Origin: Chelativorans xinjiangensis
GTDB taxonomy: Bacteria > Pseudomonadota > Alphaproteobacteria > Rhizobiales > Rhizobiaceae
Direction of reading: 5' to 3'
NCBI RefSeq assembly: GCF_009812055.1
Contig: NZ_WQNH01000010.1
Location: forward strand, 46,273 to 110,272
DNA length: 64,000 nt
Positions 37,024-44,739 of this stretch are shown piece by piece. The translations under genes and the position numbers were made by a program. Below the pieces are notes generated by a model, which worked only from the letters and a program-made list of their open reading frames with translations, searched no databases and had not been told where the DNA came from. How positions within the stretch are numbered: the first letter of the stretch is position 1; each line of letters starts with the position of its first letter.

Positions 37024-37200
37024 TGGAAAGCGACGGCACGGTTCACTCGATTGCGGAGTATCGCAAGCTGGCGCGACACGCCCTGCCGATGATGATCATC
37101 GATTTCTACGACAGCGGGCCCGAAGCCGAGAATACGCTGCGTCACAATCGTGTCACACTCGACGCGCGACGGTTGCTGAGCTCTGCGCCGGTACCCCGTC
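37023..37200 (+). pseudogene. N-terminal stub of a second FMN 2-hydroxy-acid oxidase gene
   Basis: The ATG overlaps the transporter stop (TGATG). The first ~55 residues, VHSIAEYRKLARHALPMMII and DFYDSGPEAENTLRHNRVTL, are the start of a lactate/mandelate-type oxidase like the one at 29858. Similarity stops near 37190, where the DNA changes to a truncated YciI copy on the other strand. The remaining ~340 codons have been deleted. Confidence 0.7.
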
Positions 37201-37207
37201 GCCGGCC

Positions 37208-37406
37208 GGCAGCGGCCCGCCGAAGAGGATGACGGATCATGTATTCAAGGTGGATCGCACGTGTTTCCTGCCGCAAGCCTTCCGCATCGAGGCGATCGAT
37301 ACAATGAACGACAAAAGGCATGTCGCACTCCTGATTTTCAGGACGGGTGGGTTCGACCAGCACGGTTGCGACAAAAAACGGCCTAGGATATAATTGCACA
37401 ATGCAA
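37208..37406. repeat. Copy 2 of the duplicated yciI-5'/promoter segment
   Basis: Homologous to 34068-34265. This copy keeps an intact -35/-10 and operator, which now drive the marR gene, but its YciI coding part is truncated and carries an 11-base deletion. Confidence 0.75.
37229..37321 (-). pseudogene. Truncated YciI-family gene copy
   Basis: The first 31 codons (MPFVVHCIDRLDAEGLRQET, then RAIHLEYMIRH) are identical in protein to the start of the YciI gene at 34191. Then an 11-base deletion shifts the frame and the rest of the gene is missing, replaced by the oxidase stub on the other strand. Confidence 0.75.
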
Positions 37407-37408
37407 GC
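37366..37408 (+). promoter_or_regulatory. marR promoter with overlapping operator and start codon
   Basis: TTGCGA (37366-37371), a 17-base spacer and a consensus TATAAT (37389-37394) make a strong predicted sigma-70 promoter. AATTGCA-CAA-TGCAA (37392-37406) overlaps the -10 and the marR ATG at 37401. Transcription would start at or next to the ATG, implying a leaderless mRNA and tight autorepression. Confidence 0.55.
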
Positions 37409-38000
37409 GTTTTTCAATCGAAATCGAAACCCGACCGCGGATCAGGAGGGGGACGAGGCGTCCTCGGAAGCCGAACTTCTTCGCCTCGAAAGCTGGCTGC
37501 CTTTTCGCTTCTTTACCATCTCCGTGCGGGTCGCCGATCTGCTGACGAGTTTCTACGGGCCGCGCTACGGACTGTCGCGGGCGGCTTGGCGAACCATGGC
37601 TATCGTGGCCAATCGCCCCGGCGCCAGCGCCAGGGAAATTTGTCAGGCCGGTGGTCTCGACCAGTTCACCGTCAGCCGCGCCATCGCATCGCTGGTCGAG
37701 AACGGTTTTGCGCGCCGGCGGACCGGGAAGACTGACAAGCGTTATGCCTCCATTGAGCTTACGAAGGAGGGTTGGTCAGCCTTCGAGGAGATTTCGGCCC
37801 TGTCAAAACGTCTCGACGCAGAACTGACCACGCAAATCGCGCCCGAGGAGATGGCCATGCTCGACGATGTCCTGAGGCGTCTGGATGATGCCAGTGCGGG
37901 CATGCTGGCTCGTGGGTGGCGCGGATTTTTCGAGCAGCGACCTGAGGGGCTTCGACCCAACGCGCGTTCAGGACGCAAGGCGAAGGACGGCAATGACTGA
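37401..38000 (+). CDS. MarR-family transcriptional regulator
   Basis: A 199-residue regulator. The winged helix is seen in YGLSRAAWRTMAIVANRPGA, SAREICQAGGLDQFTVSRAI (recognition helix) and VENGFARRRTGKTDKRYASI with the wing, followed by LTKEGWSAFEEISALSKRLD. It is longer than many MarR proteins through N- and C-terminal tails. ATG 37401 has no ribosome site but lies where transcription should begin. In-frame GTG 37347 is less likely because it lies upstream of the promoter. It probably controls the three promoters that carry TTGCA-N3-TGCAA. Confidence 0.85.
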   Translation: MQAFFNRNRNPTADQEGDEASSEAELLRLESWLPFRFFTISVRVADLLTSFYGPRYGLSRAAWRTMAIVANRPGASAREICQAGGLDQFTVSRAIASLVENGFARRRTGKTDKRYASIELTKEGWSAFEEISALSKRLDAELTTQIAPEEMAMLDDVLRRLDDASAGMLARGWRGFFEQRPEGLRPNARSGRKAKDGND

Positions 38001-38075
38001 AGCTTGCATCGACGGATCAGATGCCTCATTGCGCGTGGCCGGTGTCGATAGTCCGCGAGTGGGGCGTCGTCGACC

Positions 38076-38990
38076 GTGACGAATGTGCTCCTTTTCCTCG
38101 CAACCGTCGTCCTTTGGGGCTCCGCGGCGGTGGTCACGGCCCATCAGGCAGTGTCCGCCGATCCTGCGGTGTCGGTGGCCTATCGGATGCTGCTGGTCAG
38201 CATCGTGATGTTCGTCTGGTGTTTCGCGAGGAAAACGCCTCTGCGCGTTGCAGGAACGAACCGGGGATGGATCGTCCTCCAGGGCGTCCTCTTCTTCGGC
38301 CTTTCCTTCATCAGCTTCTATCACGCCACGTCCCACATCCCGAGTGGGATCGCGGCGCTCATCCTGTCCACCTCGTCGCTTGCGGCAGCACTCACGGCCT
38401 CGCTCGTTCTGAGAACCCATCCGAGTGCGCACCTCCTTGCGGGGCTGAGCATCGGGATTGCGGGATTGGCAGTGGTCGTGCTGCCGCAGTTTCTTGCCTT
38501 CAGTGCAACATCCGATACGGTACCGGGTGTCCTGTGGGCCGTGGCAGCAGCGTTCTGCACAGGGTGCGGGACCGTCGTTGCGGCACGCAACCAGCGCGCG
38601 GGCCTACCGGTGACGGTGATCATGGGCTGGAGCGCTCTTGCGGGTGCCGCCTTCTCATTCGGTTGGGCAGTCGTCGCAGGGGTCGATCTGCGCCCCGCCG
38701 TCACCGCCCCCTATATTGCCGGGCTGGTCTATCTCGCGATCCTAGCCTCTTGCGTGACCTTCGCTATGTATTTCAGCCTCGTGCATCGAATCGGACCCGC
38801 CGCCGCCGCCTACGCTTTGTCAGCGGTTCCCCTTGTAGCTCTCGCACTGTCCATGATGTTCGAGGGCCTTCAACTGACTGCCCCGATCATTGCAGGCAGT
38901 GCGGCCATCCTGTGGGGCAATGTGATCGTTCTCGGCAATTCCAACGCGAAAGCTCCGGCAAGCTCCAGCCCGGCCCGGACCGATGCATAA
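38076..38990 (+). CDS. EamA/DMT-family transporter
   Basis: A 304-residue protein with about ten membrane segments in two EamA repeats: LLFLATVVLWGSAAVVTAHQ ... FFGLSFISFYHATSHIPSGI and, in the second half, GLVYLAILASCVTFAMYFSL with RIGPAAAAYALSAVPLVALA. It starts at a GTG (38076). Such proteins usually export amino acids or metabolites. It follows marR on the same strand and may be cotranscribed. Confidence 0.85.
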   Translation: MTNVLLFLATVVLWGSAAVVTAHQAVSADPAVSVAYRMLLVSIVMFVWCFARKTPLRVAGTNRGWIVLQGVLFFGLSFISFYHATSHIPSGIAALILSTSSLAAALTASLVLRTHPSAHLLAGLSIGIAGLAVVVLPQFLAFSATSDTVPGVLWAVAAAFCTGCGTVVAARNQRAGLPVTVIMGWSALAGAAFSFGWAVVAGVDLRPAVTAPYIAGLVYLAILASCVTFAMYFSLVHRIGPAAAAYALSAVPLVALALSMMFEGLQLTAPIIAGSAAILWGNVIVLGNSNAKAPASSSPARTDA

Positions 38991-39044
38991 AGAGAAGCTT
39001 GCGCGGGTGTACTCAGGCTGCGACTGAACCCAGGAGAAAAGCGA

Positions 39045-39446
39045 ATGCCAAAGACCGTCTACGGCGTCCACCCAACCGTGCCGCTGAGCAGCGTGGTGAA
39101 CGCAGGGGATCTTCTGTTCGTATCGGGTCAGCTGCCATTCGGCGAGGATGGCCGTCTCATCTACGGCGGTATCGTCGAACAAACCCGTCAGGCTATCCTG
39201 AATATACAGGCGGCACTGCAGCCTCTCGGGGCGGGTCTTGGCGACATCGTCAAGACCACGGTGTGGCTGACGGACAAGAATGACTTCGCTGGCTTCAACG
39301 ACGCATATCGGGAGTTTTTTGCCGAAGGGCCGCCGGCACGATCCACCGTTGTTTCGGCGCTTGTGCTGGACGTTCGCGTGGAAATCGAGGCGATTGCCTA
39401 TTTAAAGCTGGCCTGCCCCAATGAGGTGGTCCGGTTTCAGTCTTAA
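39045..39446 (+). CDS. ridA: RidA-family enamine/imine deaminase, C-terminus altered by IS
   Basis: A 133-residue protein with the RidA fold: SSVVNAGDLLFVSGQLPFGE, GGIVEQTRQAILNIQAALQP, IVKTTVWLTDKNDFAGFNDA and the signature PPARSTVVSALVLDVRVEIE. RidA proteins hydrolyse reactive enamines/imines made by PLP enzymes. A clear ribosome site (CCAGGAGAAAAGCGA) supports ATG 39045. The natural end (IEAIAYL) is followed by residues encoded inside the left end of the IS3-family element, so the last ~10 residues are foreign. Activity may well survive because the fold is complete. Confidence 0.88.
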   Translation: MPKTVYGVHPTVPLSSVVNAGDLLFVSGQLPFGEDGRLIYGGIVEQTRQAILNIQAALQPLGAGLGDIVKTTVWLTDKNDFAGFNDAYREFFAEGPPARSTVVSALVLDVRVEIEAIAYLKLACPNEVVRFQS

Positions 39447-40332
39447 TGCATGATCGGCTTTCCCGCCGTCGCTTGGGCAGATGATGGTGCCGATCCGCTC
39501 GGTGTCGCAAGCATGACGATTGCCTGCGGTGCTGGCGGTTTGTATCCGAGCGATGAGTGCGGTCGCTCGGTGTTGTAGTAGCGCCGCCACGTCTCGATGA
39601 TGACCTTGGCCTCGGCGAGGCTGTAGAAGATCTCGCCGTTGAGCAGTTCGTCGCGAAGCTTTGAATTGAAGCTCTCGCAGTAGCCGTTCTCCCAAGGGCT
39701 TCCTGGCTCGATGAACGCGGTTTTCGCGCCGACAGCTGCAATCCACTCCCGCACGGCTTTGGCGATGAACTCCGGCCCGTTGTCCGAACGAACATGGCCA
39801 GGCACGCCGCGCAGGACGAACAAATCCGACAGGACGTCGATGACGTCGGTGGAGTTGAGCTTGCGATCGATCCGGATCGCCAGGCACTCCCGGGTGAACT
39901 CGTCTATGATGTTGAGCATGCGGAACTTCCTGCCATTGTGGGTCCGGCCTTCGACGAAGTCATAGGACCAGACATGGTTTGGGCGTTCGGGCCGAAGCCG
40001 GATGCACGATCCGTCATTCAGCCACAGACGGCCTCTCTTCGGTTGCTTTTGTGGAACCTTCAGCCCCTCCCGCCGCCAGATACGCTCGACACGCTTGGCG
40101 TTCACCGTCCAACCCTCGGACCGCAGCATCGCCGTGATCCGGCGATAGCCATAGCGGCCATACCGGGAAGCGAGCCGAATGATGTCAGCGGTCAACGTCT
40201 CTTCATCCAGCCGGCCTCCAGGTTTCTTTCGCTAGGTCGAGCGATGCTGGCCGAGAACCTTGCAGGCAAAGCGCTCCGAGACGGAGAACTTCACCATGAC
40301 ATGGTCGACGCAGCGGCGGCGGCGGGCGGGGC
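39443..40332 (-). pseudogene. IS3-family transposase orfB (DDE), interrupted by an amber codon
   Basis: The integrase core is complete: RPNHVWSYDFVEGRTHNGRK, FRMLNIIDEFTRECLAIRID, VPGHVRSDNGPEFIAKAVRE and GSPWENGYCESFNSKLRDEL, giving the DDE residues. The N-terminal part, read after a -1 shift from orfA, is SPARRRRCVDHVMVKFSVSE ... CKVLGQHRST, then TAG at 40232-40234 and RKKPGGRLDEETLTADIIRL. Related elements have Gln at the stop position, one base change away. A TTG at 40195 could restart translation of the last 250 residues. Confidence 0.8.
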
Positions 40333-40611
40333 TCAGAAGTTTCCCGAGGCAGCCTCTTTGAGGATCAGCTTCTCGAGCGCCAGGTCCGACACCGCCTCGC
40401 GCAGCCGGTCGTTCTCTTTCTCAAGCTCCTTGAGACGCTTCACCTGGTCGCCCTTCAGGCCGCCAAACTCCTTGCGCCAGCGATAACAGGTGAACTGCGT
40501 CACACCGATCGAACGAACCGCTTCGCCAACCGATCGGCCTTGTGACAGCAGAACATCGACTTGGCGCAGCTTCGCGACGATCTCTTCGGGCTGATGTTTC
40601 TTCTGGGGCAT
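40333..40611 (-). CDS. IS3-family transposase orfA
   Basis: A 92-residue protein: a helix-turn-helix (EEIVAKLRQVDVLLSQGRSV, IGVTQFTCYRWRKEFGGLKG) followed by a leucine-zipper segment (RLKELEKENDRLREAVSDLA). It binds the element ends and is normally joined to orfB by -1 frameshifting. A canonical slippery heptamer G-GGA-AAC lies at 40345-40339, two codons before its stop. Confidence 0.88.
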   Translation of the reverse strand: MPQKKHQPEEIVAKLRQVDVLLSQGRSVGEAVRSIGVTQFTCYRWRKEFGGLKGDQVKRLKELEKENDRLREAVSDLALEKLILKEAASGNF

Positions 40612-40854
40612 TCCAAATCCTCTCTAACGACCAATAGCCTACTTCAGGGAGGACCACTTTTCAGGGGGCAGACCATCTTTACAGACGAACAGATAGTTGC
40701 CCGGTCGTGCCAGCCCGGGGGCGGACGGGACGCGTGTAAGCGGAAGTTTAGGAGGTTAAGCCGGTGCGTTATTGGCGATTTTTGACGCAGCCGAGGCGAA
40801 AATTTGCTGTGGTTGCGAACGTAGATCCGCTTCAGTTCGCCGGAGGTCGTGACC

Positions 40855-41026
40855 TCAGCCGGCGAGCCGGGCGATCAGCTTGCCGCTATGAAGCGCGATG
40901 ATTCTCGGCGCAGTAGCGAGCCGCCATGTTGACGTCGTGCAGCACCAGCACCACGCCGAGCCCTTTGGAATGGCTCAGCCTCTGAAGCAGCGACAGCACC
41001 TTCAGCGAAGCGTACTGAATCAGATC
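40855..41026 (-). pseudogene. Fragment of an iron-siderophore ABC transporter ATPase
   Basis: The minus strand reads LIQYASLKVLSLLQRLSHSK, GLGVVLVLHDVNMAARYCAE, the region around the H-loop of FecE/FepC-type ATPases. One extra base then shifts the frame; the neighbouring frame continues IIALHSGKLIARLAG-stop. Walker A and B are missing. It is a leftover from the DNA that preceded the IS3 insertion. The short stretch 40671-40854 holds nothing recognisable. Confidence 0.65.
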
Positions 41027-41086
41027 CTTGGCCGTCGCACGGCAACCGGTGCGCGCCTGAGAAAGTTCCGGTTCTTAACGCGACAG

Positions 41087-42461
41087 TCAGGGCTGTCGTG
41101 GCGCTTGCATTCCGCCGATCCAGACTGCAGCGATGTTGGACCTCGATGCGGTATAGACGATCTTCTGCAGGACGAGCTCACCACTGTCGAGATCGTCCCA
41201 CAGGCGGATCATTCCGGTCACTGCGGCAGTGTCAACGGCAATGGCGTCAAAGTGGTAGCCGGGCGCGAACAGTCCGATGGGCAGGCCAAGCGCAACGCCG
41301 CCGCCGGTCGTCGCGAGATAGAACGCATGGCGGAAGTCGATGCGCGAAGCGGCACGCAGGCTGCGCCTTTCCGGAGGCAGATCGGGATCGGTGCCGGATT
41401 CCAGCATTCGCGACGCCAGGACGGCCGCGCGCATGCTTTCGAACAAGGAACTGCTCGGGCCTCCGGAAATGTCGGTTCCAAGCCCGACATGAATGTTTTT
41501 CTCAAGGACCGCCCTCAGCGGGAAGACAGCATTGGCGAAGTAGATGTTGGACAGCGGGCAGTGAGCGACAGCCGCCTTGCGCGCACCGATCGTCTCGATG
41601 TCCTCCGTCGTCACGAAGTTTCCGTGAGCAAGAACGCTGTGCCTGCCAAGCAGGCCAAAGCGGGCAAGCGCGGCGGCGTCCGTCACACCATAGCGATGGA
41701 GCACATATTCATGCTCCCAATCGCTCTCCGAGCAATGTGTCTGGACGTGACAGCCGCATTCTCTCGCCAGTGCGCCCAAGCCCTCGAGGGCTGCGTCGGT
41801 GCAGGAAGGGATGAAGCGCGGGGTGATTACTGGACGAACCAGGCCTTCATGGTTGTCCGGATGGTTTCGGATATATTCGATGAGCGCACCCGTGCCCTCG
41901 ATTGCTTCGGTCGCCAAGCTGTCACGATAATAGGATGGGCACTGGTCCGGCATTGTCCATCGCCACTTTTCCGATCAGCGCGCGCTGACCCCGTTCGAGG
42001 CAGGTGTCGGCGAGAATGCGGGTGGCGTCCTGATGGATCGTTGCGAAATAGACGGCCGTGGTGGTGCCGTTCGCGATGAGGTCGTCGACAAGCAGACGAT
42101 AGCTGCGCTTCGCAAAGCCAATGTCCGCGTAGCGCGCCTCGAGGGGAAAGGTGTATTTCTGCAGCCAGTCTTCCAGCGGCACGTCGAGCGCCTGGCCGAG
42201 CTGCGGATATTGCGGCGCGTGCACATGAAGATCGACCAGGCCGGGCAAAAGGTAGGTGCCCGAGCCAAGCTCAAGCAGCTTCTGCGCTTGGCGATGGGCC
42301 TGGACCGTCACGTCGTAGTCCGCATCGCCGGGGCGGCGGACGGAGGCAATCGTTCCATCCTCCCCCACCTCCACCAGCATCCGATCAAGCTCTTCGACCG
42401 CCCCAAGCCTGGGCGCATGGAAGCCGTCCGCAAGGATGGCCTTGCCGCGAAGCGTCTTCAT
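41087..42461 (-). pseudogene. guaD: Guanine deaminase with a single-base frameshift
   Basis: The N-terminal half starts at ATG 42461 (MKTLRGKAILADGFHAPRLG) and carries the zinc motif LPGLVDLHVHAPQYPQLG. It leaves frame after KVAMDN near 41938. The next frame continues as PDQCPSYYRDSLATEAIEGT, HVQTHCSESDWEHEYVLHRY, LAHGNFVTTEDIE and VGLGTDISGGPSSSLFESMR to 41087. The expected junction MDN-PDQCPSYYRD needs one G removed. The family deaminates guanine to xanthine in the cytoplasm. The rest looks fully conserved, so this is either a very recent mutation or a sequencing error. It overlaps the oxygenase stop (ATGA), last in the operon. Confidence 0.85.
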
Positions 42462-43312
42462 GCGGCGGCTTGCGTCGTTCCGTAGACGATGCCTTTTTCC
42501 TTGAGCCACCGACGATAGGCAACCGAGGACGTATCGGCGCGGGTGGGAATTTCCGCGCGCGGCTCAAGCGGCAGGAGCACCGGACGCTGATTCTCCAGGA
42601 TGATGCGGTCCTGCAGGAAAATGAGCTGCTGAAACTGGACCAGCTCGGTGAGAGAGGAGGTTTCGTCGATCAGGAACATGACGGGGTGCGCGCGGCAGCG
42701 ATCGTGGTCGAGCGGCTGGACGAAAAGGCAGATCGCGTCCCAGCGATTGTCCGAGTTCGGACAGGTCTTGTAGAGCATCACCGTGAAGGGGCTCATGACA
42801 CGATACATATACTGGGTCATGATCCCGCTGGTTGCCGAAAGCGCTGCCTGCGGCTGGAAGAACTGACAGTTGGTCGCCCAGACCTCGTCCACGTCACGCC
42901 GGATTTCGGTCGTGTAGTGCCGCACCTCCGTGTGCGGCTCGGCACCCAGAATATCGGTATGAACGAAGGGGAAATGCGCCATGTCGAGAAAGTTCTCCAC
43001 GATCCGCAGTCCGGACGCCTTCACCGAAATCGCGCCGCAGACCACCTTCCGCCGGTCTTCCTCGAAAGCTTCTGCAATCTCGGGCAGGTCACGCGAAGGG
43101 GCGCCGAGTGTGGTCCAGAGATAGCCGTAGCGCTCGGTAGCGGGGAGAGCGGCCGCCTCCCCTGCCATTTTCACGGTGATTTTGCCGGCCGCCGAGCGCG
43201 TGACGGACAAATCGATCCCCAGCAGCCTGTTCATGGTGGTGCCCGCGGGCAAATCCTGCAGGGCTTCGATGCAGTACCATTGATCAAGTGCCGCCTTTTC
43301 CGCCGGTGTCAT
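42458..43312 (-). CDS. Rieske-less aromatic-ring-hydroxylating-type oxygenase catalytic subunit (NdmC-like architecture)
   Basis: A 284-residue protein that keeps the mononuclear-iron catalytic domain of Rieske oxygenases but has no Rieske cysteines. The iron motif E-x3-D-x2-H-x4-H is intact at E106, D110, H113 and H118 (ENFLDMAHFPFVH), and D235 in FLQDRIILENQRP is the likely third ligand. The N-terminus (LDQWYCIEALQDL ... NRLLGIDLSVTR, then RYGYLWTTLG) looks like the edges of a Rieske domain whose cluster loops were deleted. ATG 43312 has GGAG nine bases upstream. Caffeine N7-demethylase NdmC has the same loss. Electrons must come from a separate Rieske protein; one is encoded at 50262. Paralogue: 56829-57695. 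Confidence 0.85.
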   Translation of the reverse strand: MTPAEKAALDQWYCIEALQDLPAGTTMNRLLGIDLSVTRSAAGKITVKMAGEAAALPATERYGYLWTTLGAPSRDLPEIAEAFEEDRRKVVCGAISVKASGLRIVENFLDMAHFPFVHTDILGAEPHTEVRHYTTEIRRDVDEVWATNCQFFQPQAALSATSGIMTQYMYRVMSPFTVMLYKTCPNSDNRWDAICLFVQPLDHDRCRAHPVMFLIDETSSLTELVQFQQLIFLQDRIILENQRPVLLPLEPRAEIPTRADTSSVAYRRWLKEKGIVYGTTQAAA

Positions 43313-43330
43313 TCTTGCCACTCCTGCCGT

Positions 43331-44731
43331 TCAGTACCTGTGGAGACGATCCATCGTCTTGCGGTGCCGTGCAAGCGCAGCTTCGACATCGAAGCCGGTG
43401 AACGCGCCCTTGGCAATGTTCTCCTTTCCATTGATGAAGGAATATTCGACGCGGAAGGGTCCGCACAGGACGAGCGCCGCCAGGGGATCGCGCTCGGTTC
43501 CGGAGAGGCCGAGCTGGTTCAGATTCACCGCGATGAAATCGGCGGACATGCCAGGCGCGAGATAGCCGATGTCGTCGCGGCCGAGCAGCCGAGCACCTCC
43601 ACGCGTGGCCAGCTCCAGCGCCTCGCGCGCCGAAAGCGCCTTCGGCGTTCCGCCGAAGCCGCCACGGCCGCCGGGGGCCTCGGACAGATATTTGTGAGGC
43701 GCCACACGCTGCAGCATCATGGCGAGCCGCGCCTCCATGAACATATTGGAGGTGTCGTTCGAGGCCGAGCCGTCGACGCCGAGTCCGACATTCACCCCCT
43801 TGTCCAGCATTTCGCGGATCTTGGCGATTCCTTGGCCGCAACGCATGTTGGCAGAGGGGCAGTGAGCCACCCCAGTGCCCGTCTCGGCAAACCGATCGAT
43901 TTCAGCCGAGCTCAGAAAAATCGCGTGGGCGAACCAGACATCCGGGCCGAGCCAGCCGACGGATTCGGCAAATTCCACCGGCCGCTTTCCGTAGATTTCT
44001 TGGCAGTAGGTCTCCTCGAAGAGCTCCTCGGCCAGATGCGAATGGAGGTGGACGCCGGGATGCGCGCGGGCGATAGCCGCCGCTTCCTGCATCAGGCCGG
44101 GTGTCACCGAGAAGGGCGAGCATGGCGCCAGCACGATCCGGCTCATGGAGTGACGGGAATTGTCGTGATAGCGGTGGATCAGCCGCTCGGCATCCTTGAG
44201 GATGTCCTCCTCCTTCTCTACGCATCGGTCGGGCGGCAGCCCGCCCTGGCTTTCTCCGCGCGACATGGCGCCGCGCGCCGCGTGGAAGCGCAGACCAATC
44301 TCGCGCGCCACCTCGATGGTGGTATCGAGCGTGCAATCGTTCGGCAGAACGTAGAGGTGATCGGAGCTGGTGGTGCATCCCGACTGGATCAGCTCAGCCA
44401 TGGCGATGCGAGCGGATGCCGCGATCGCCTCGTCATCAAGCTCGGCCCAAACCGGATAGAGCGTCTTCAGCCAGACGAGAAGCTCATCATCCTGCACCAT
44501 CACCCGGGTGAGGTTCTGGTACATATGATGGTGGGTGTTGACCATGCCGGGCATCACGATATGGCAGGAAAGGTCGAGCGCGCGATCTGCACGGCGCCCG
44601 CCCAGCTCATGCGTCGTGCCCACCGCCTCGATCACATTGTCGCGGACGAGCAGCGCCCCGTCCGGAATCTCCCGCCGCCCGTCGTCGAAGGTTGCAAGCA
44701 GCGCGATGTTCTTGACGAGAAGCGTCGACAT
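43331..44731 (-). CDS. Amidohydrolase, 8-oxoguanine deaminase-like
   Basis: A 466-residue metal-dependent deaminase of the TRZ/ATZ/cytosine-deaminase group. The metal motif is MPGMVNTHHHMYQNLTRVMV, followed by SGCTTSSDHLYVLPND, HLHSHLAEELFEETYCQE, WFAHAIFLSSAEI, GTGVAHCPSANMRCGQGIA and VGLGVDGSASNDTSNMFMEA. These match characterised 8-oxoguanine deaminases, which give urate. ATG 44731 follows TAGGAGCCGGC. It lies between the purine-type importer and the Rieske-less oxygenase, 18 bases before the latter. The true ring substrate could be another N-heterocycle. Confidence 0.86.
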   Translation of the reverse strand: MSTLLVKNIALLATFDDGRREIPDGALLVRDNVIEAVGTTHELGGRRADRALDLSCHIVMPGMVNTHHHMYQNLTRVMVQDDELLVWLKTLYPVWAELDDEAIAASARIAMAELIQSGCTTSSDHLYVLPNDCTLDTTIEVAREIGLRFHAARGAMSRGESQGGLPPDRCVEKEEDILKDAERLIHRYHDNSRHSMSRIVLAPCSPFSVTPGLMQEAAAIARAHPGVHLHSHLAEELFEETYCQEIYGKRPVEFAESVGWLGPDVWFAHAIFLSSAEIDRFAETGTGVAHCPSANMRCGQGIAKIREMLDKGVNVGLGVDGSASNDTSNMFMEARLAMMLQRVAPHKYLSEAPGGRGGFGGTPKALSAREALELATRGGARLLGRDDIGYLAPGMSADFIAVNLNQLGLSGTERDPLAALVLCGPFRVEYSFINGKENIAKGAFTGFDVEAALARHRKTMDRLHRY

Positions 44732-44739
44732 GCCGGCTC

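Larger units (their letters stand above)
39414..40670 (-). mobile_element. IS3-family insertion sequence (about 1.26 kb)
   Basis: The left end TGCCCCAATGAGGTGGTCC and the right end (read inward) TGCCCCCTGAAAAGTGGTCC form imperfect inverted repeats starting TG. Between them are orfA and orfB of an IS3-type transposase on the minus strand. Flanking bases are GGCC on the left and GACC on the right, so no exact target duplication is visible. It inserted at the 3' end of ridA. orfB carries an in-frame TAG, so the copy may be inactive. Confidence 0.85.

Noticed and set aside
37347..37400. GTG at 37347 as start of marR
   Set aside because: It lies upstream of the predicted promoter -35 and encodes sequence derived from the duplicated yciI upstream region.
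39404..40680. Target-site duplication around the IS3 element
   Set aside because: The flanks read GGCC and GACC, so no exact direct repeat is present.
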